Shown here: positions 8,354-17,846 of the stretch, one piece after another
Layout: the number at the start of each line of letters is the position of its first letter
How positions within the stretch are numbered: position 1 is the first letter of the stretch
From: Mesorhizobium loti
GTDB taxonomy: Bacteria; Pseudomonadota; Alphaproteobacteria; Rhizobiales; Rhizobiaceae
DNA length: 64,000 nt
Direction of reading: 5' to 3'
Assembly (NCBI GenBank): GCA_002356515.1
Contig: AP017608.1
Coordinates: forward strand, 1-64,000
Program-made: the position numbers and the translations under genes
The notes under the pieces: generated by a model
Databases searched by the model: none
What the model saw: only the letters and a program-made list of their open reading frames with translations
What the model was told of the DNA's origin: nothing

Positions 8354-8500
8354 AAATCACGACTTTTGCGCGTGCCTGCGGGTGGCAGTCCGCTTCGCGC
8401 GCTTTGGGTTTTCTGCACATATTTCGAGCAAAATAGCTGTCAGGTAAGCCAAAAAAAAGGCAAATACTACTCCCAACGACTCTTGCAAAAGTCGTGATTT
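8354..8500. repeat. 16-bp perfect inverted repeat before resolvase gene
   Basis: AAATCACGACTTTTGC (8354-8369) and its exact complement at 8485-8500 flank 115 bases rich in short repeats, ending 28 bases before the resolvase start. This is where a res recombination site is expected. It could also be the end of a lost transposon. Confidence 0.55.
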
Positions 8501-8527
8501 TTGAAGCAACGGAGGAGGCATAGGTGA

Positions 8528-9073
8528 ATGAAATACGGCTATGCGCGGGTATCGACCGAAGCGCAGGACTTGGCCGCCCAGATTGAGCGCCTGCAGACGG
8601 CTGGCTGCGAGAAGATTTTCTTTGAAAAACGTAGCGGCAAGGATGCCGACCGCCCTCGATTGCAACGGATGTTAAGATCCCTGAAGCCTGGCGACGTCGT
8701 CTATGCCGTCGTCAGCGACCGCATGGCGCGGGACCCCTTTGATATGCTGAACATCCTCAGGACCGTGACATCGGCCGGCGCCGGCCTGCGCCTGCTGGAC
8801 GAGCCCTTTATCGACACCACGTCCGAGATGTCGGACCTCGTACTTTTCCTTGTCGGCTGGGCCGCCAAATGGCAACGGCGCAGGATCCTGGAAAATACGT
8901 CGAATGGACGCGCCCGCGCCAAGGCCATGGGCGTCAAGTTCGGCCGCAAGCCCAAGCTATCGCAGGAGCAGCGGCAAGAGGCGTTGGCGCGGCTGGCCGC
9001 CGGCGAGGCGAGGGGTGAGATTGCGCATTTCTACAATGTCAGCAACAGCACGATCTCGCGGCTTCATCCATAG
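8528..9073 (+). CDS. Serine recombinase (resolvase/invertase family)
   Basis: 181 residues with the family start KYGYARVSTEAQDLAAQ: Ser9 is the expected nucleophile, and Arg7 and the later SDRMAR segment complete the active site. The C-terminal 40 residues hold the Hin/Tn3-type helix-turn-helix (EARGEIAHFYNVSNSTISRL). The start is set by a good ribosome site (GGAGG at 8512-8516). It would resolve cointegrates or invert DNA at the nearby repeats. One family motif is altered: AAKWQRRRILENT in place of the common FERERI-type segment. Confidence 0.9.
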   Translation: MKYGYARVSTEAQDLAAQIERLQTAGCEKIFFEKRSGKDADRPRLQRMLRSLKPGDVVYAVVSDRMARDPFDMLNILRTVTSAGAGLRLLDEPFIDTTSEMSDLVLFLVGWAAKWQRRRILENTSNGRARAKAMGVKFGRKPKLSQEQRQEALARLAAGEARGEIAHFYNVSNSTISRLHP

Positions 9074-9131
9074 AGGGTTTCGGAACCATTTCAGCGCTAG
9101 CTAATTGACTCGCCAGGTCGCGGGTCAGGTC

Positions 9132-9989
9132 ATGCGTTTGAAGTTTGTCGAGCCTCTGCTGCCGACGTTGGTAGAGAAGCCTCCCGAAGGCGAGGACTGG
9201 ATTCACGAGGTCAAATTCGACGGCTACCGCTCCCAGATTCTGATCGACGATGATGTTCGGATCTTGACCCGCAATGGCGCGAACTGGACAACAAAATATC
9301 GGAGCTTGGTAGGGGCCGCGAAAAGGCTGAACCTCGAGAACGCTATCATCGACGGCGAAATCGTCGTCCTCGACGAGGCAGGCCTGTCTGACTTTGGCGC
9401 GCTTCGCAAGGCGATAACGCGTCGAGAGCAGGACCTCTATTTCGTAGCCTTCGACCTTCTGCACCTCAACGGCCACGACCTGCGCGATATGGAGCTAGAC
9501 GATCGCCGCGAGATCCTCGAAGGCCTCATCGAGCCGGGCAGCCATATTCAGTTCAGCCAGCCCTTGCCTGGAGAAGCGAATGCTATCTTCCACCTGATTG
9601 AAAAGGCTGGCATCGAGGGCATGGTCTCCAAGCGTCGTGACAGCAAATACCGCAGTGGCAGATCGACCAGCTGGCTCAAGATCAAGAGCTATGCGGTTGA
9701 TGAGTATGAGATACTTGGCGTCGAGCGCGAGGTAGGCAAGCCGGCTTTCGCGCTCATGGCCGACCGGGCAACCGGCAGGTATGTTGGCTCGGCCTTCATC
9801 AATTCCAGCCGAGCCATCCGCGAGCGGCTATGGAAGCGCGTCCAGGAACACGCTGGGCCACCGCGTAAGGATATGAAGCGGCCGGCGACACAATGGGTCA
9901 AGCCGGGGTTAATTGGTCGCGTGAAGCACCTGCGCGGCGAAGAGGATCTGCGGCATGCCTCGCTGCAGGATTTCCGAGAGATCGATTGA
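9132..9989 (+). CDS. ATP-dependent DNA ligase (LigC/LigD ligase-domain type)
   Basis: 285 residues from the ATG at 9132; a TTG at 9105 would add nine residues. The adenylation motif is EVKFDGYR, with Lys28 as nucleophile; motif III/IIIa-like DLYFVAFDLLHLNG, motif IV EGMVSKRRDSKY and motif V SWLKIKSY follow. The C-terminal OB-fold region ends the protein. It matches the stand-alone ligase form of the bacterial end-joining system, without the polymerase and nuclease domains of full LigD. No ku gene lies in the window, so on a plasmid it may rely on a chromosomal Ku or act in nick sealing. Confidence 0.88.
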   Translation: MRLKFVEPLLPTLVEKPPEGEDWIHEVKFDGYRSQILIDDDVRILTRNGANWTTKYRSLVGAAKRLNLENAIIDGEIVVLDEAGLSDFGALRKAITRREQDLYFVAFDLLHLNGHDLRDMELDDRREILEGLIEPGSHIQFSQPLPGEANAIFHLIEKAGIEGMVSKRRDSKYRSGRSTSWLKIKSYAVDEYEILGVEREVGKPAFALMADRATGRYVGSAFINSSRAIRERLWKRVQEHAGPPRKDMKRPATQWVKPGLIGRVKHLRGEEDLRHASLQDFREID

Positions 9990-10026
9990 AGCTACGTCAG
10001 CAAAACAGCGGTCCCTCGCTTGAGCG

Positions 10027-10293
10027 CTATGCCCACCCGACATGGTCCTTTTTGGAGAGTCTCAGGAACAGATCGAGCCAGAACCGGTATTCAGGATCTT
10101 CGCCATTGCCGGACGTTTCGAAGGCGCAATAGGCGACGGACGTTATAGGGTCTCTGCCATGCCGATCGGTCGCCGCTTCTATCGCCTCATCGTCATCCAG
10201 GACCTCCCAGCCCATTACAACGCTGACGTGATTTCTCACACCGGTGTCCTCAACTGTTGGGGAAAACATATCTGATGTGGGCCTGCACAACAC
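10027..10293 (-). CDS. Hypothetical acidic protein, 88 aa
   Basis: Reads as a plausible small soluble protein (VMGWEVLDDDEAIEAATDRHG ... EYRFWLDLFLRLSKKDHVGWA). ATGs at 10293 and 10269 are both possible starts. It runs opposite to the ligase and the following gene. The frame was chosen over the opposite-strand frame because its composition and hydrophobic spacing are protein-like. Family unknown. Confidence 0.45.
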   Translation of the reverse strand: MLCRPTSDMFSPTVEDTGVRNHVSVVMGWEVLDDDEAIEAATDRHGRDPITSVAYCAFETSGNGEDPEYRFWLDLFLRLSKKDHVGWA

Positions 10294-10321
10294 GGTTGCC
10301 TCCGCCTAGCATCAGCTTCAA

Positions 10322-11086
10322 ATGCTGGATGAAACCAGGGGAGTGAGCGATTTGCCGATCCGTCCAACTTGGCGTCGATGGTTCAGCGACTTCCAGCAAA
10401 GCGTCGAGGCCCTGGCTCTGCAGGACGTCGATTTGCTCGATGCCGACAAAGCTGAACTGAAGTCCACGGCTTTGGCACTTTTCGGCCGTCTTCAGTCAGA
10501 GCTCGATTCCGCCCTGGTGCTTATCGATGCCAGGCGGGAACTGGCCTTCAGGAACGCTTGCCGGTCAGTCATCGATTGTGCCCTACACCTGTATGCTGCC
10601 GAAACAGACGCCCAATATCTCAACCGTTTGAAAGAGGACGACGAGCAGAGCAGGCGTTCTCGCGCCAAACGGCATCTGGCTGTCAATGAAGGCCGACTAC
10701 CGAAGGAGCAGGCCAGTATCCTCAATGGATTCCTCAAGCGAATGCGCGGCCCCAAGCAGCGCTTGCTAGTGTCTGAGATCGACTCACCGGTGCCAAGACT
10801 CAGCCACGTCTACCGCGAGATATCAGCCGATGCATTGCATGTAAGCTGGACATCGCTGCACCGCCACGTTTTTAAGAATAAGGACGGTGACGTCCAGCTG
10901 GCGCTGGAGCCCAAGGTGAGCAGGGAAGAGCTTGAAGAGGCAGCGTCCGCGCTCGCACTTTCGGTGCTTTTCGCAATGCGCTCGCTCTTGAATATCTTGC
11001 CAGAGATCGCAGTTACGTATAATCTTCATGGCATGTTCGCGAAGTACAAGAAAATATACAAACGCGGATTCAAAATAGTCGCATAA
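10322..11086 (+). CDS. Helical hypothetical protein, possibly DUF5677-like
   Basis: 254 residues, almost entirely helical. The region SADALHVSWTSLHRHVFKN resembles the conserved histidine-containing part of DUF5677 proteins, and the N-terminal half has long amphipathic helices (LDSALVLIDARRELAFRN). Those proteins are frequent in mobile elements with unknown biochemistry. The assignment is tentative. It follows the ligase in the same direction after a 330-base gap occupied by the opposite-strand gene. Confidence 0.5.
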   Translation: MLDETRGVSDLPIRPTWRRWFSDFQQSVEALALQDVDLLDADKAELKSTALALFGRLQSELDSALVLIDARRELAFRNACRSVIDCALHLYAAETDAQYLNRLKEDDEQSRRSRAKRHLAVNEGRLPKEQASILNGFLKRMRGPKQRLLVSEIDSPVPRLSHVYREISADALHVSWTSLHRHVFKNKDGDVQLALEPKVSREELEEAASALALSVLFAMRSLLNILPEIAVTYNLHGMFAKYKKIYKRGFKIVA

Positions 11087-11320
11087 CAAACATTATGGAA
11101 TTTGCCGAACCATATTTGAAATCAATTGCTTGCCGATGTACCGATAATATCAATTATGTTAAATTACCCGGCTCCATCGATTTCTCATTGTCAATTTCAG
11201 CAATTCATTGCCAAATAGCCAGTTAATGATTGCCACTTTCTTTTTCAGACCCGTCAAGCACCAATCCCTCAAAGCATCTTTACGCTTGTTCGCTTTTTCT
11301 GAAGATATCACTATGACATC

Positions 11321-12545
11321 ATGTGCAGCACGTCGTTGCCGATTCTTCCACATAGCCCAGCGCTTCAACCTGCCGCCACCGAAACCATTGCGGCGGCTGC
11401 TGAGCTTCAAATCTCACCCCGAACCGTCAGATTGCTGGTCCAGCGCTTCCGCGACAGCGCTCAAGACCCCCTTTCCCTCCTGCCGTCGGCCCCCGGCCGC
11501 CACAAGGGCTTTTCGGGGATATCCGATGAGATTGAGGACATCATCGCTGAGGCTTTGGCGAAGCTCTATGCCAAGTCCCAGAAACCCAACATGGCCGCCG
11601 TCTATCGACATATCAGGACCGCCTGCCGGCAGCGCGGGTTGAAGCCCCCTTCTCTCAATACCGTGAAAAAGCGCCAACAGGATTTGAGCCCGCGGCACCT
11701 TAAACAGCGGCGGCATGGCACCAATGCCGCCCGGACCCTCAAGCCGGTCGTTGGCGAACAGATGCCGGCCAACTTCCCGCTGCATGTCATCCAAATGGAC
11801 CATACCCTGATGGATGTGATCCTGGTCGATTCCGCCCACCGCGAGGATATTGGCCGCCCAAATGTCGCCACCGCCAAAGGGCCCCTTCTCGTCCAGTATG
11901 GTATCGACGCGGAATGGCCTTTGAGCGGAAAACCGCGAATCCTGCACACCGACAATGCCCGCGAATTCGACAGCCAGGCGCTGCGCAGAGGCTGCGTGGC
12001 CCATGGCATCGAGCTGCTTCACCGCCCGGTGGCCCGGCCGTGGTTCGGCGGCACGATCGAGCGTGTGATCGGCACCTTCATGCGTAAGGTCCATGAACTT
12101 CCCGGTACGACGTTCAGCAACGTCCAGATGCGCGGCACTTATGCCTCGCAGGAGCGGGCCTGTTTGACCCTGCAGGAGCTCGAATGCTGGTTGCTACATG
12201 CGATCGTCGGCTATCACGCCGAAATCCATTCCAGCCTTGGCGTGCGAGACCCCACTGTCCCGCCTCGACTATGGGCTCCACGAGTTTGGTGCCCCTCCCC
12301 GCGTCGCCAACCTCAAGGCCTACCTGATCGACTTTCTGCCGATCGTGCAGCGGCGCCTTGGCCGCAGCGGCTTTCAGATCGACAACATCACTTACTACAC
12401 GCCCAATCTGGACCGGTTCATCGAACGGCGAGAACAGACGCCCCAAACCTACGAAATCCGTCGCGACCCGCGCAATCTCCGCTTCATCTGGGCGGTGTTG
12501 CCGGGTGGTGAGGGTTACCTCGAAATTCCTTCGTGGTTTTGGCGT
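11321..12545 (+). pseudogene. Broken TniA/Mu-type DDE transposase
   Basis: The reading frame shows the family pattern: an N-terminal helix-turn-helix region, then QMDHTLMDVILVD (first Asp), ILHTDNAREFDSQ (second Asp) and GTIERVIGTF (Glu). About 45 residues normally found between the first and second Asp are missing at about 11838-11880 (VDSAHREDIGRPN joins directly to ATAKGPLLVQ). A frameshift near 12245 moves the C-terminal part into another frame (LKAYLIDFLPIVQRRLGRSG ... FIWAVLPGG, to about 12520). The gene is dead, and its 3' end is cut off by IS21 debris at about 12545. Confidence 0.75.
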
Positions 12546-12559
12546 CGTGCGCCGAGCTA

Positions 12560-13024
12560 TTCTTGAATCGGAAGCTGTCGTTCCCGGTTTCGAGGATGTG
12601 GCAGTGATGCGCCAGCCGGTCGAGCAGCGCCTGGCCCATTCGCTGAAGCTGAGGTTAGCGGTGATGATGACGCTGGTGCGCTCGTAAAGCTTGCTCAGGA
12701 GGTGGAAGAGCAACGCGCCGCCTGACGGGCTGAAGTCGCATCGATGGAGGTGTCGTACGAGGGCTTCGTTGATCTCGCCGCTGGCGAAGTCAAAGCCGTT
12801 CAGATCGCGATAGGCGGGAAAGCGTGCCGTCTTGAGCTGATAGGCTGTCGATCTGACCTCCCGTTCGGCCGTCTCGGCTTTGAGAAGTTGTGACAGGATC
12901 GGAATGGCGGCTTCGAACGCAGGCGCTCCTTGCTCGGAGAGTTCGCCGACGCCTGTGCCATGCCGTGCATCTTCAGGCTTCGAAGCATGATGACGATCGC
13001 GCCGCTGGCAGGATTATGACGCAT
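12560..13024 (-). pseudogene. istB: IS21-family istB remnant, internally deleted
   Basis: Begins MRHNPASGAIVIMLRSLKMHG as in IstB, then shifts frame (ELSEQGAPAFEAAI ... LNGFDFASGEINEALVRHLHRCDF). The next residues are SPSGGALLFHLLSKLYERTS and NLSFSEWA from the C-terminal third. The AAA+ core with Walker A and B is therefore missing, deleted between about 12735 and 12745. A further frameshift follows. Non-functional. Confidence 0.75.
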
Positions 13025-13910
13025 GGCGAGCCTCCGCACCCCTCCTCAAGGCATCGTAGCGTTCGACATTGGCCTTGGGCTCGTTGGTGAGCGTCAAAGC
13101 CTGTGGCGCGTCGATGGTCGGTGGCATGGAGGATTTGCCGTCGACGAGGCAATGGAGCAGATTCAGCACATGTGTCTTGGTCGGAACGCCGGACTTCAAC
13201 GCCATGTCGACGGCCGAGAGCACCGCCCGTTCGTCATGCTGAAGCACAAGTGCCAGGATATCGACCATCTCGCGATCACCACCCGGCTTCTTGAGCAGGT
13301 GCTGCTGCAGCGTCCTGAAGGCTTCGGGAAGCTCGGTGAACGGTGCGCCATTTGCGAAGAGCGCCGGGCTTGCGCTGCACGACCGCCAGATAGTGCCGCC
13401 AATCGTAGACTGTCTGTCCTGGCCGAGATGCGTCGGTGTTCGCAGATGATCAGGCCTTCCGCAGCGACAACGACACGCTCCGGATAGACCCGCAGGCTCA
13501 CTGGCCGATTAGCAAAGGATGCTGGAACGCTGTAGCGGTTGCGCTCCAGGTGCACGAGGCAGGTCGGGGTAACCCGCTTGGTATATTCGACAACGCCGTC
13601 GAACGGACGGGCGTCGGCATGAGAGCCTGCACTTCCTCAGCCCAGATATCGGCGATGGTCCCGCGCATCTGACCGTGAGACGTCTGCGCCCAGAACTCCT
13701 TGCATCGAAGCTCCAGCCAATCGTTCAGGGCTTCCAGCGATGGAAAGCGCGGCATGGGCTGCCACAGTCGATGGCGAGCATCCTGAACGTTCTTCTCGAC
13801 CTGACCCTTCTCCCAGCCAGATGCCGGATTGCAGAACTCGGGCTCAAAGAGATAGTGGCTGGCCATTGCCATGAAGCGGACGTTGACGTCACGATCTTTG
13901 CCACGTCCGA
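13014..13910 (-). pseudogene. istA: IS21-family istA remnant, frameshifted
   Basis: Three frames carry successive parts of an IstA transposase: KDRDVNVRFMAMASHYLFEP with GWEKGQVEKNVQDARHRLW (13500-13910), then MHLERNRYSVPASFANRPVS (about 13430-13555), then VDILALVLQHDERAVL with TLTNEPKANVERYDALRRG (13014-13268). Only the C-terminal half of IstA is present; the N-terminal HTH and first catalytic residues are gone. Its stop overlaps the istB start as in intact IS21 elements. Confidence 0.78.
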
Positions 13911-14192
13911 CCTTGTTTGCTATCTTGTTGCTTTTTAATTATCGCGAGGTTGGGATGATTACAGCGCCGAACCGATGCGCAGCGGGACGTGAGCGCATGG
14001 AAAGCAAATTGCACGACACAAGGATTGGGCATATGATCAGAAATGACCCGTCTCGATCAGTATGGCTGCCCGTGGCGCAGGCACTTCCCGCCTCTTGTCA
14101 ACTTGAAGATGCCGCTCGGCGATACACGGAGATAGGGCGCGTGGACGCTGGGGTGAAAGCACCTCCCGTCCAATCCCCCAACGCTCCGCCAA
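13911..14192. other. Gene-free junction between IS debris and biosynthetic genes
   Basis: An AT-rich patch (about 13915-13945) directly abuts the istA remnant and may be the old insertion border. I see no convincing gene, repeat or RNA in this stretch. The long plus-strand open frame across it is a low-complexity shadow. Confidence 0.4.
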
Positions 14193-14384
14193 CTACAACC
14201 CCACGCACTCCATTACCAGAATGCCCTTCTGGCTCAGGACCGACGCAGCAGATCGCAGGCAAGTTATTTGAGCCTCGTGTAAAGAGCCGCGCGGAAATGT
14301 ATTACAGACACAATATAAGGGCCTCGCGGCGGCATTCCCATTCTCTCGTACCACTCTTTGCCCCGTGGTCGTTCTTGCCGACAT
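14193..14384 (-). pseudogene. Possible remnant of a class I methyltransferase
   Basis: The frame reads CVCNTFPRGSLHEAQITCLR followed by AASVLSQKGILVMECVGL and a stop. This resembles the central part of SAM-dependent methyltransferases (an NTLF-LLT-like segment followed by LxPGGxFVxE). Both the start and the rest of the fold are absent. It lies directly downstream of the ATP-grasp gene on the same strand and may be a lost third gene of that unit. Weak evidence. Confidence 0.3.
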
Positions 14385-14402
14385 AGCATAGGGATAGACA
14401 TG

Positions 14403-15638
14403 TTATTCACCTACGGCCGGAAAAGGGGTGATTGACCAATCGATCAAGTCGACGCCGCGCTGAAGGGCGCCCTCGGTTTCAGCAAGGCTGGGTGAAGTGG
14501 CAATGACATGCCCGATCCAGTCTCGGAAATCGCCCTTCCTGACGATCGGCGTCTTGGGTACAACATTTAATTTGACCTCGGCGACACCTGGTATAGCAGC
14601 CGCTTGGGTGTCGCCACCGATCCAGTCGAGGATGCCATCTTGATCAGGAAGCAGGAACCGCGCGGCCGCAGTGTGCGAATGCTTTTTGCGGAGGTTCCAT
14701 TCCTCGCCAATGACAAGCTTGATGTGCTCGGTGACGAGATCGATACCGTAAGCCAACTGGACCAGTTGAGGGTCGGGCGCGCCACTAAGACGCGGATTGA
14801 CTTCAATGACGACTGGCCCGCGTTTCGTGCACCGGAGTTCAATGTTCGCTGGCCCCCAGCCAAGGCCGAGAGCTGGCAAACAGCTCAGCGAAACATCGGC
14901 GATGCGCTCACGCTCCTCGTCAGTCAGCAGGGCCGGATAGGTCACCTCACGAAGGACGAAATGCGGGAGGGGACCAAAGTCATTGGCGCAAATCGCAACG
15001 ACCTCATTTCCCATAATATTAGTGCTATAGAACGGGCCCTGTACGAATTCTTCGACGAGGATTTTCGGCGTAGACCGCCATATGTGCTTTCCGCTCAACA
15101 GATAGGTCGTATGTTCGGCTACGTCTTCGACGCTGCCGCACAATCGGACACCAATGCTGCCGCTGCCTACTGCTGGCTTAAGAATCAGGGGCAGCCCGAT
15201 CTCCGCAGCCGAGCTTTCTACCTCCGCCGCATTCGTTGCCAACCGATAGGCAGGTATTGGAACGCCGGCCTGCGCGAGGAGCTGGCGTTGATTGAATTTG
15301 TCGCAGCTTCGTTCAATCGATTCAGGGTTCGGTCCCGGTAGATCGAAATGCCGGCAAAGCTTGCCAACTGTCGCATAGACCGACTCGTGGTCCCCCGCAA
15401 AGCCAGTAATGCCAGCAATGTCGTGGGCCGCACGCAGCCGGGAACATTCGCGGATCAACGCATCGACATTGTCAGTATCGACACGGATTGCCTCAACGTT
15501 GTCCGCCGCAAGATAGTCGTACCGAGCTGGATCAGCCGTCAGAGTAATTGGATGAAGACCAAGACACTGAGCCGCTTGGACGTATAGCAGACCAGTACCC
15601 CTATGACCTTCAACCAAGATGAGCACTCTTCTTACCAT
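14403..15638 (-). CDS. ATP-grasp ligase (amino-acid/peptide ligase type)
   Basis: 411 residues. The N-terminal Rossmann-like part (RRVLILVEGHRGTGLLYVQ) is followed by the ATP-grasp fold: LPLILKPAVGSGSIGVRL (about 149-166, Lys154 contacting ATP), PKILVEEFVQG (about 191-201), and the metal-binding IELRCTKRG with VIEVNPRLSG (about 277-286). The C-terminal segment of about 100 residues is typical of carnosine-synthase/BacD-like L-amino-acid ligases, which join carboxylates to amines through acyl phosphates. The gene lies downstream of an ALAS-like gene on the same strand, so its substrate could be an aminoketone or an amino acid condensed with it (inference). Confidence 0.82.
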   Translation of the reverse strand: MVRRVLILVEGHRGTGLLYVQAAQCLGLHPITLTADPARYDYLAADNVEAIRVDTDNVDALIRECSRLRAAHDIAGITGFAGDHESVYATVGKLCRHFDLPGPNPESIERSCDKFNQRQLLAQAGVPIPAYRLATNAAEVESSAAEIGLPLILKPAVGSGSIGVRLCGSVEDVAEHTTYLLSGKHIWRSTPKILVEEFVQGPFYSTNIMGNEVVAICANDFGPLPHFVLREVTYPALLTDEERERIADVSLSCLPALGLGWGPANIELRCTKRGPVVIEVNPRLSGAPDPQLVQLAYGIDLVTEHIKLVIGEEWNLRKKHSHTAAARFLLPDQDGILDWIGGDTQAAAIPGVAEVKLNVVPKTPIVRKGDFRDWIGHVIATSPSLAETEGALQRGVDLIDWSITPFPAVGE

Positions 15639-16254
15639 TGCTGTTAACCCGATGTTTCGTTTTGTGCGCCCGAGGTGTAGTCGGCATCACTTTTGTTAGC
15701 CCTGCCGGACCTCAGATTTGCGGTGAACGTACCAATGTCAACGACTGGCGGTCGTAAAGATCTTGTAAATTGATTTGAAGGATTTGTTGCAGCGTTTTGA
15801 TTACCGGCGGTGTCGTACAGAGCGTCTCAACGAACGTCGGAGGCTTGCCCCGTTCAAGCGAGGTTTAGGGGTGTGTGTGATCTCGTGGGCCTACTATCAA
15901 AGTGCGCTAGCGCGTAAAGGCTTCACTTGCCCGTGAGTTTGCGCTCCGCGCGGAGCGCGGCTCTTCGCTGAGCGCTACCTCCACTCATTTCCACGAAGCG
16001 GCAGGCAGCCGGGCCTCACCCGAAGCATCGAACTGCTTGCCGACCATCAACAGCCTGCCCCACTCTTTAACCCACCCACCCCCTTCAAATCCTCAGTGCA
16101 GAGGTACTAGCGGATATCAGCTCTTTAATGGCATACGAGATCCTGCATCTCATCGACGGGATGGACGCAGGCATCGCCGTAGCATGGTGGGGTGCGCTCC
16201 CGGGTTTATTCTTGAAAAATGGCTCGACCCTTGCGGTCTGCCCGGCTGACACAA
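15639..16254 (-). other. 616-bp gap between ALAS-like and ATP-grasp genes
   Basis: No complete gene. One minus-strand frame without a start codon (about 15714-15857; LERGKPPTFVETLCTTPP ... LQDLYDRQSL) looks faintly protein-like. A GC-rich inverted repeat GCGCTCCGCGCGGAGCGC lies at about 15940-15957, and GCGCTACCTC-type short repeats follow. It may hold a separate promoter for the ATP-grasp gene. Confidence 0.35.
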
Positions 16255-17511
16255 TCAGGTCTGAGGCTGCGCCGCCCTGTCATTCTCAGCATTTTGCCTT
16301 AGGCAGCCTTGCCAAGATTTGTCCCGCAGCAGAACCTGCCTGAGCGCATCGACGAACGTCCGAATATCTGTCGTGCTATGGGCGGGCGTAACCGTCACCC
16401 TGAACCGCTCGGTTCCCGCTGGAACACTCGGCGCCAAAATTGGCTGAACGTATATCCCATGCTGATCTAAAAGCTGACGGGACGCTTCCTTGCAACGGAA
16501 TGGATCACCAATAAGCACAGGAATGATGTGGCTTTCAGTCGGCATGACCGGGATGCCCGCCTCTTTCAGCAATCCGATTAAAAGGTTCGTTTGCCGGCGC
16601 AGAGCAATTCGTTCCGAATCTGAATCGCGAAGATGGCGGAGCGCAGCCAGCGCACCAGCCGCCACCGCCGGCGCAAGCGCCGTGGTGAAAATGAAACCGA
16701 TCGAGAAGCTTCGTATGCTGTCAACAATGGAAGCCGGTCCGGTCACATAACCCCCCATCGAGCCGAACGCTTTACCGAGCGTCCCTTCGATGATGGTTGG
16801 ACGATTCATGATGCCAAGTTCCGCGGCAATGCCGGCGCCTTTCGGACCGTACATTCCCGATGCGTGAACTTCATCCAGGAACGTCATTGCGCCAAATTCG
16901 TCCGCCACGTCACAAATATCTTTGATCGGTGAAATGTCACCGTCCATTGAATATACCGATTCAAAAACAACGATCTTGGGTCTTGGAGGATTTACACTGC
17001 CCAGAAGTTCCCGCAAATGCGCAACATCGTTATGCCGGAAGACGCGCTTTTCCGCCCGGCTGTTGCGGCATCCACTGATAATCGAAGCATGGTTGTGCGC
17101 GTCGGAAAATATAACTGTGTTCGGCATCAACGACGCCAATGTACTCAATGATGAATCGTTCGAGCTGAAGCCGGAAACAAAAATCAATCCTGCTTCCTTA
17201 TTGTGAAAATCCGCAAGCTCGCGCTCCAGCAAGACATGATAGTGGTTGGTGCCACCAATGTTTCGGGATCCACCCGATCCTGCGCCGTTGGCATCGATAG
17301 CGCGCTTCATTGCCGACAGCACTTTGGGGTGCTGTCCCATGCCGAGATAATCGTTAGTGCACCAAATGGTTATCTCTTTTCGGCCGTCAGGCCCATTGAG
17401 CCAGGCCTTAGGAAAGTTCCCAGACTGACGATCCACATCGGCAAATTCACGATATTCGCCGCGTCCTTTGAGTTGCTCGATTCGTTCTGCGAAATATTGG
17501 ACATAGTCCAT
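16255..17511 (-). CDS. hemA: 5-Aminolevulinate synthase-like PLP enzyme
   Basis: 418 residues of the alpha-oxoamine synthase family: NDYLGMGQHPKVL, GAGSGGSRNIGGTNHYH, SDAHNHASII, FLDEVHASGMYG and GTLGKAFGSMGGY, with Lys247 as the PLP lysine (same place as in Rhodobacter ALAS). It would condense glycine with succinyl-CoA to give 5-aminolevulinate. The start at 17511 has a good site (GGGAG). The usual EVHAVG motif is EVHASG here. It is not beside haem genes but upstream of an ATP-grasp ligase, so it may be a second copy devoted to a specialised product. An assignment to a relative such as AONS or KBL is less likely given the ALAS-type N-terminus (MDYVQYFAERIEQLK). Confidence 0.85.
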   Translation of the reverse strand: MDYVQYFAERIEQLKGRGEYREFADVDRQSGNFPKAWLNGPDGRKEITIWCTNDYLGMGQHPKVLSAMKRAIDANGAGSGGSRNIGGTNHYHVLLERELADFHNKEAGLIFVSGFSSNDSSLSTLASLMPNTVIFSDAHNHASIISGCRNSRAEKRVFRHNDVAHLRELLGSVNPPRPKIVVFESVYSMDGDISPIKDICDVADEFGAMTFLDEVHASGMYGPKGAGIAAELGIMNRPTIIEGTLGKAFGSMGGYVTGPASIVDSIRSFSIGFIFTTALAPAVAAGALAALRHLRDSDSERIALRRQTNLLIGLLKEAGIPVMPTESHIIPVLIGDPFRCKEASRQLLDQHGIYVQPILAPSVPAGTERFRVTVTPAHSTTDIRTFVDALRQVLLRDKSWQGCLRQNAENDRAAQPQT

Positions 17512-17846
17512 ATCAATCTCCCGTTGGGAAACCGTTTTTCGGCGCGCCGCGTGCACACCGCCAACGCCCGTCGCATGCGTCAGCAAGCACCCAGCAAATT
17601 GGATCTTGACTTACTGGTTGATCTTGCCCGGATTCGGTTGCCATAATTAATTGAATAACAGGCCCCAAATCTCAAGTGAAAAAGTGTTACAGACTGTAAA
17701 TTACTTGTCACAAAAACAAAATAAATATTTAAAATTGCATACTACCGAAATATACTTCATAAGTTATCTTGCAGATTTCTATTTACGCCGTAGACGCATA
17801 AGCGCGGAGCCATGGGCGAGCTGTAACAGAGACGAGGAGAATTCCC
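17512..17846. promoter_or_regulatory. AT-rich divergent promoter region
   Basis: This separates the ALAS-like gene (minus) from the GntR gene (plus). It is strikingly AT-rich at 17640-17790. ACTTCATAAGTTATCTT (about 17754-17770) keeps part of the palindrome found at 20317, 29784 and 33057. GAGGAGA at 17833-17839 is the ribosome site of the GntR gene. No gene seen. Confidence 0.45.

Noticed and set aside
13871..14386. 171-codon plus-strand frame beyond the IS21 remnant
   Set aside because: Begins inside the istA remnant and is of mixed, unstructured composition without a ribosome site.
16128..16343. Small plus-strand gene before the ALAS-like stop
   Set aside because: No ribosome site, overlaps the well-supported ALAS-like gene and has no recognisable pattern.
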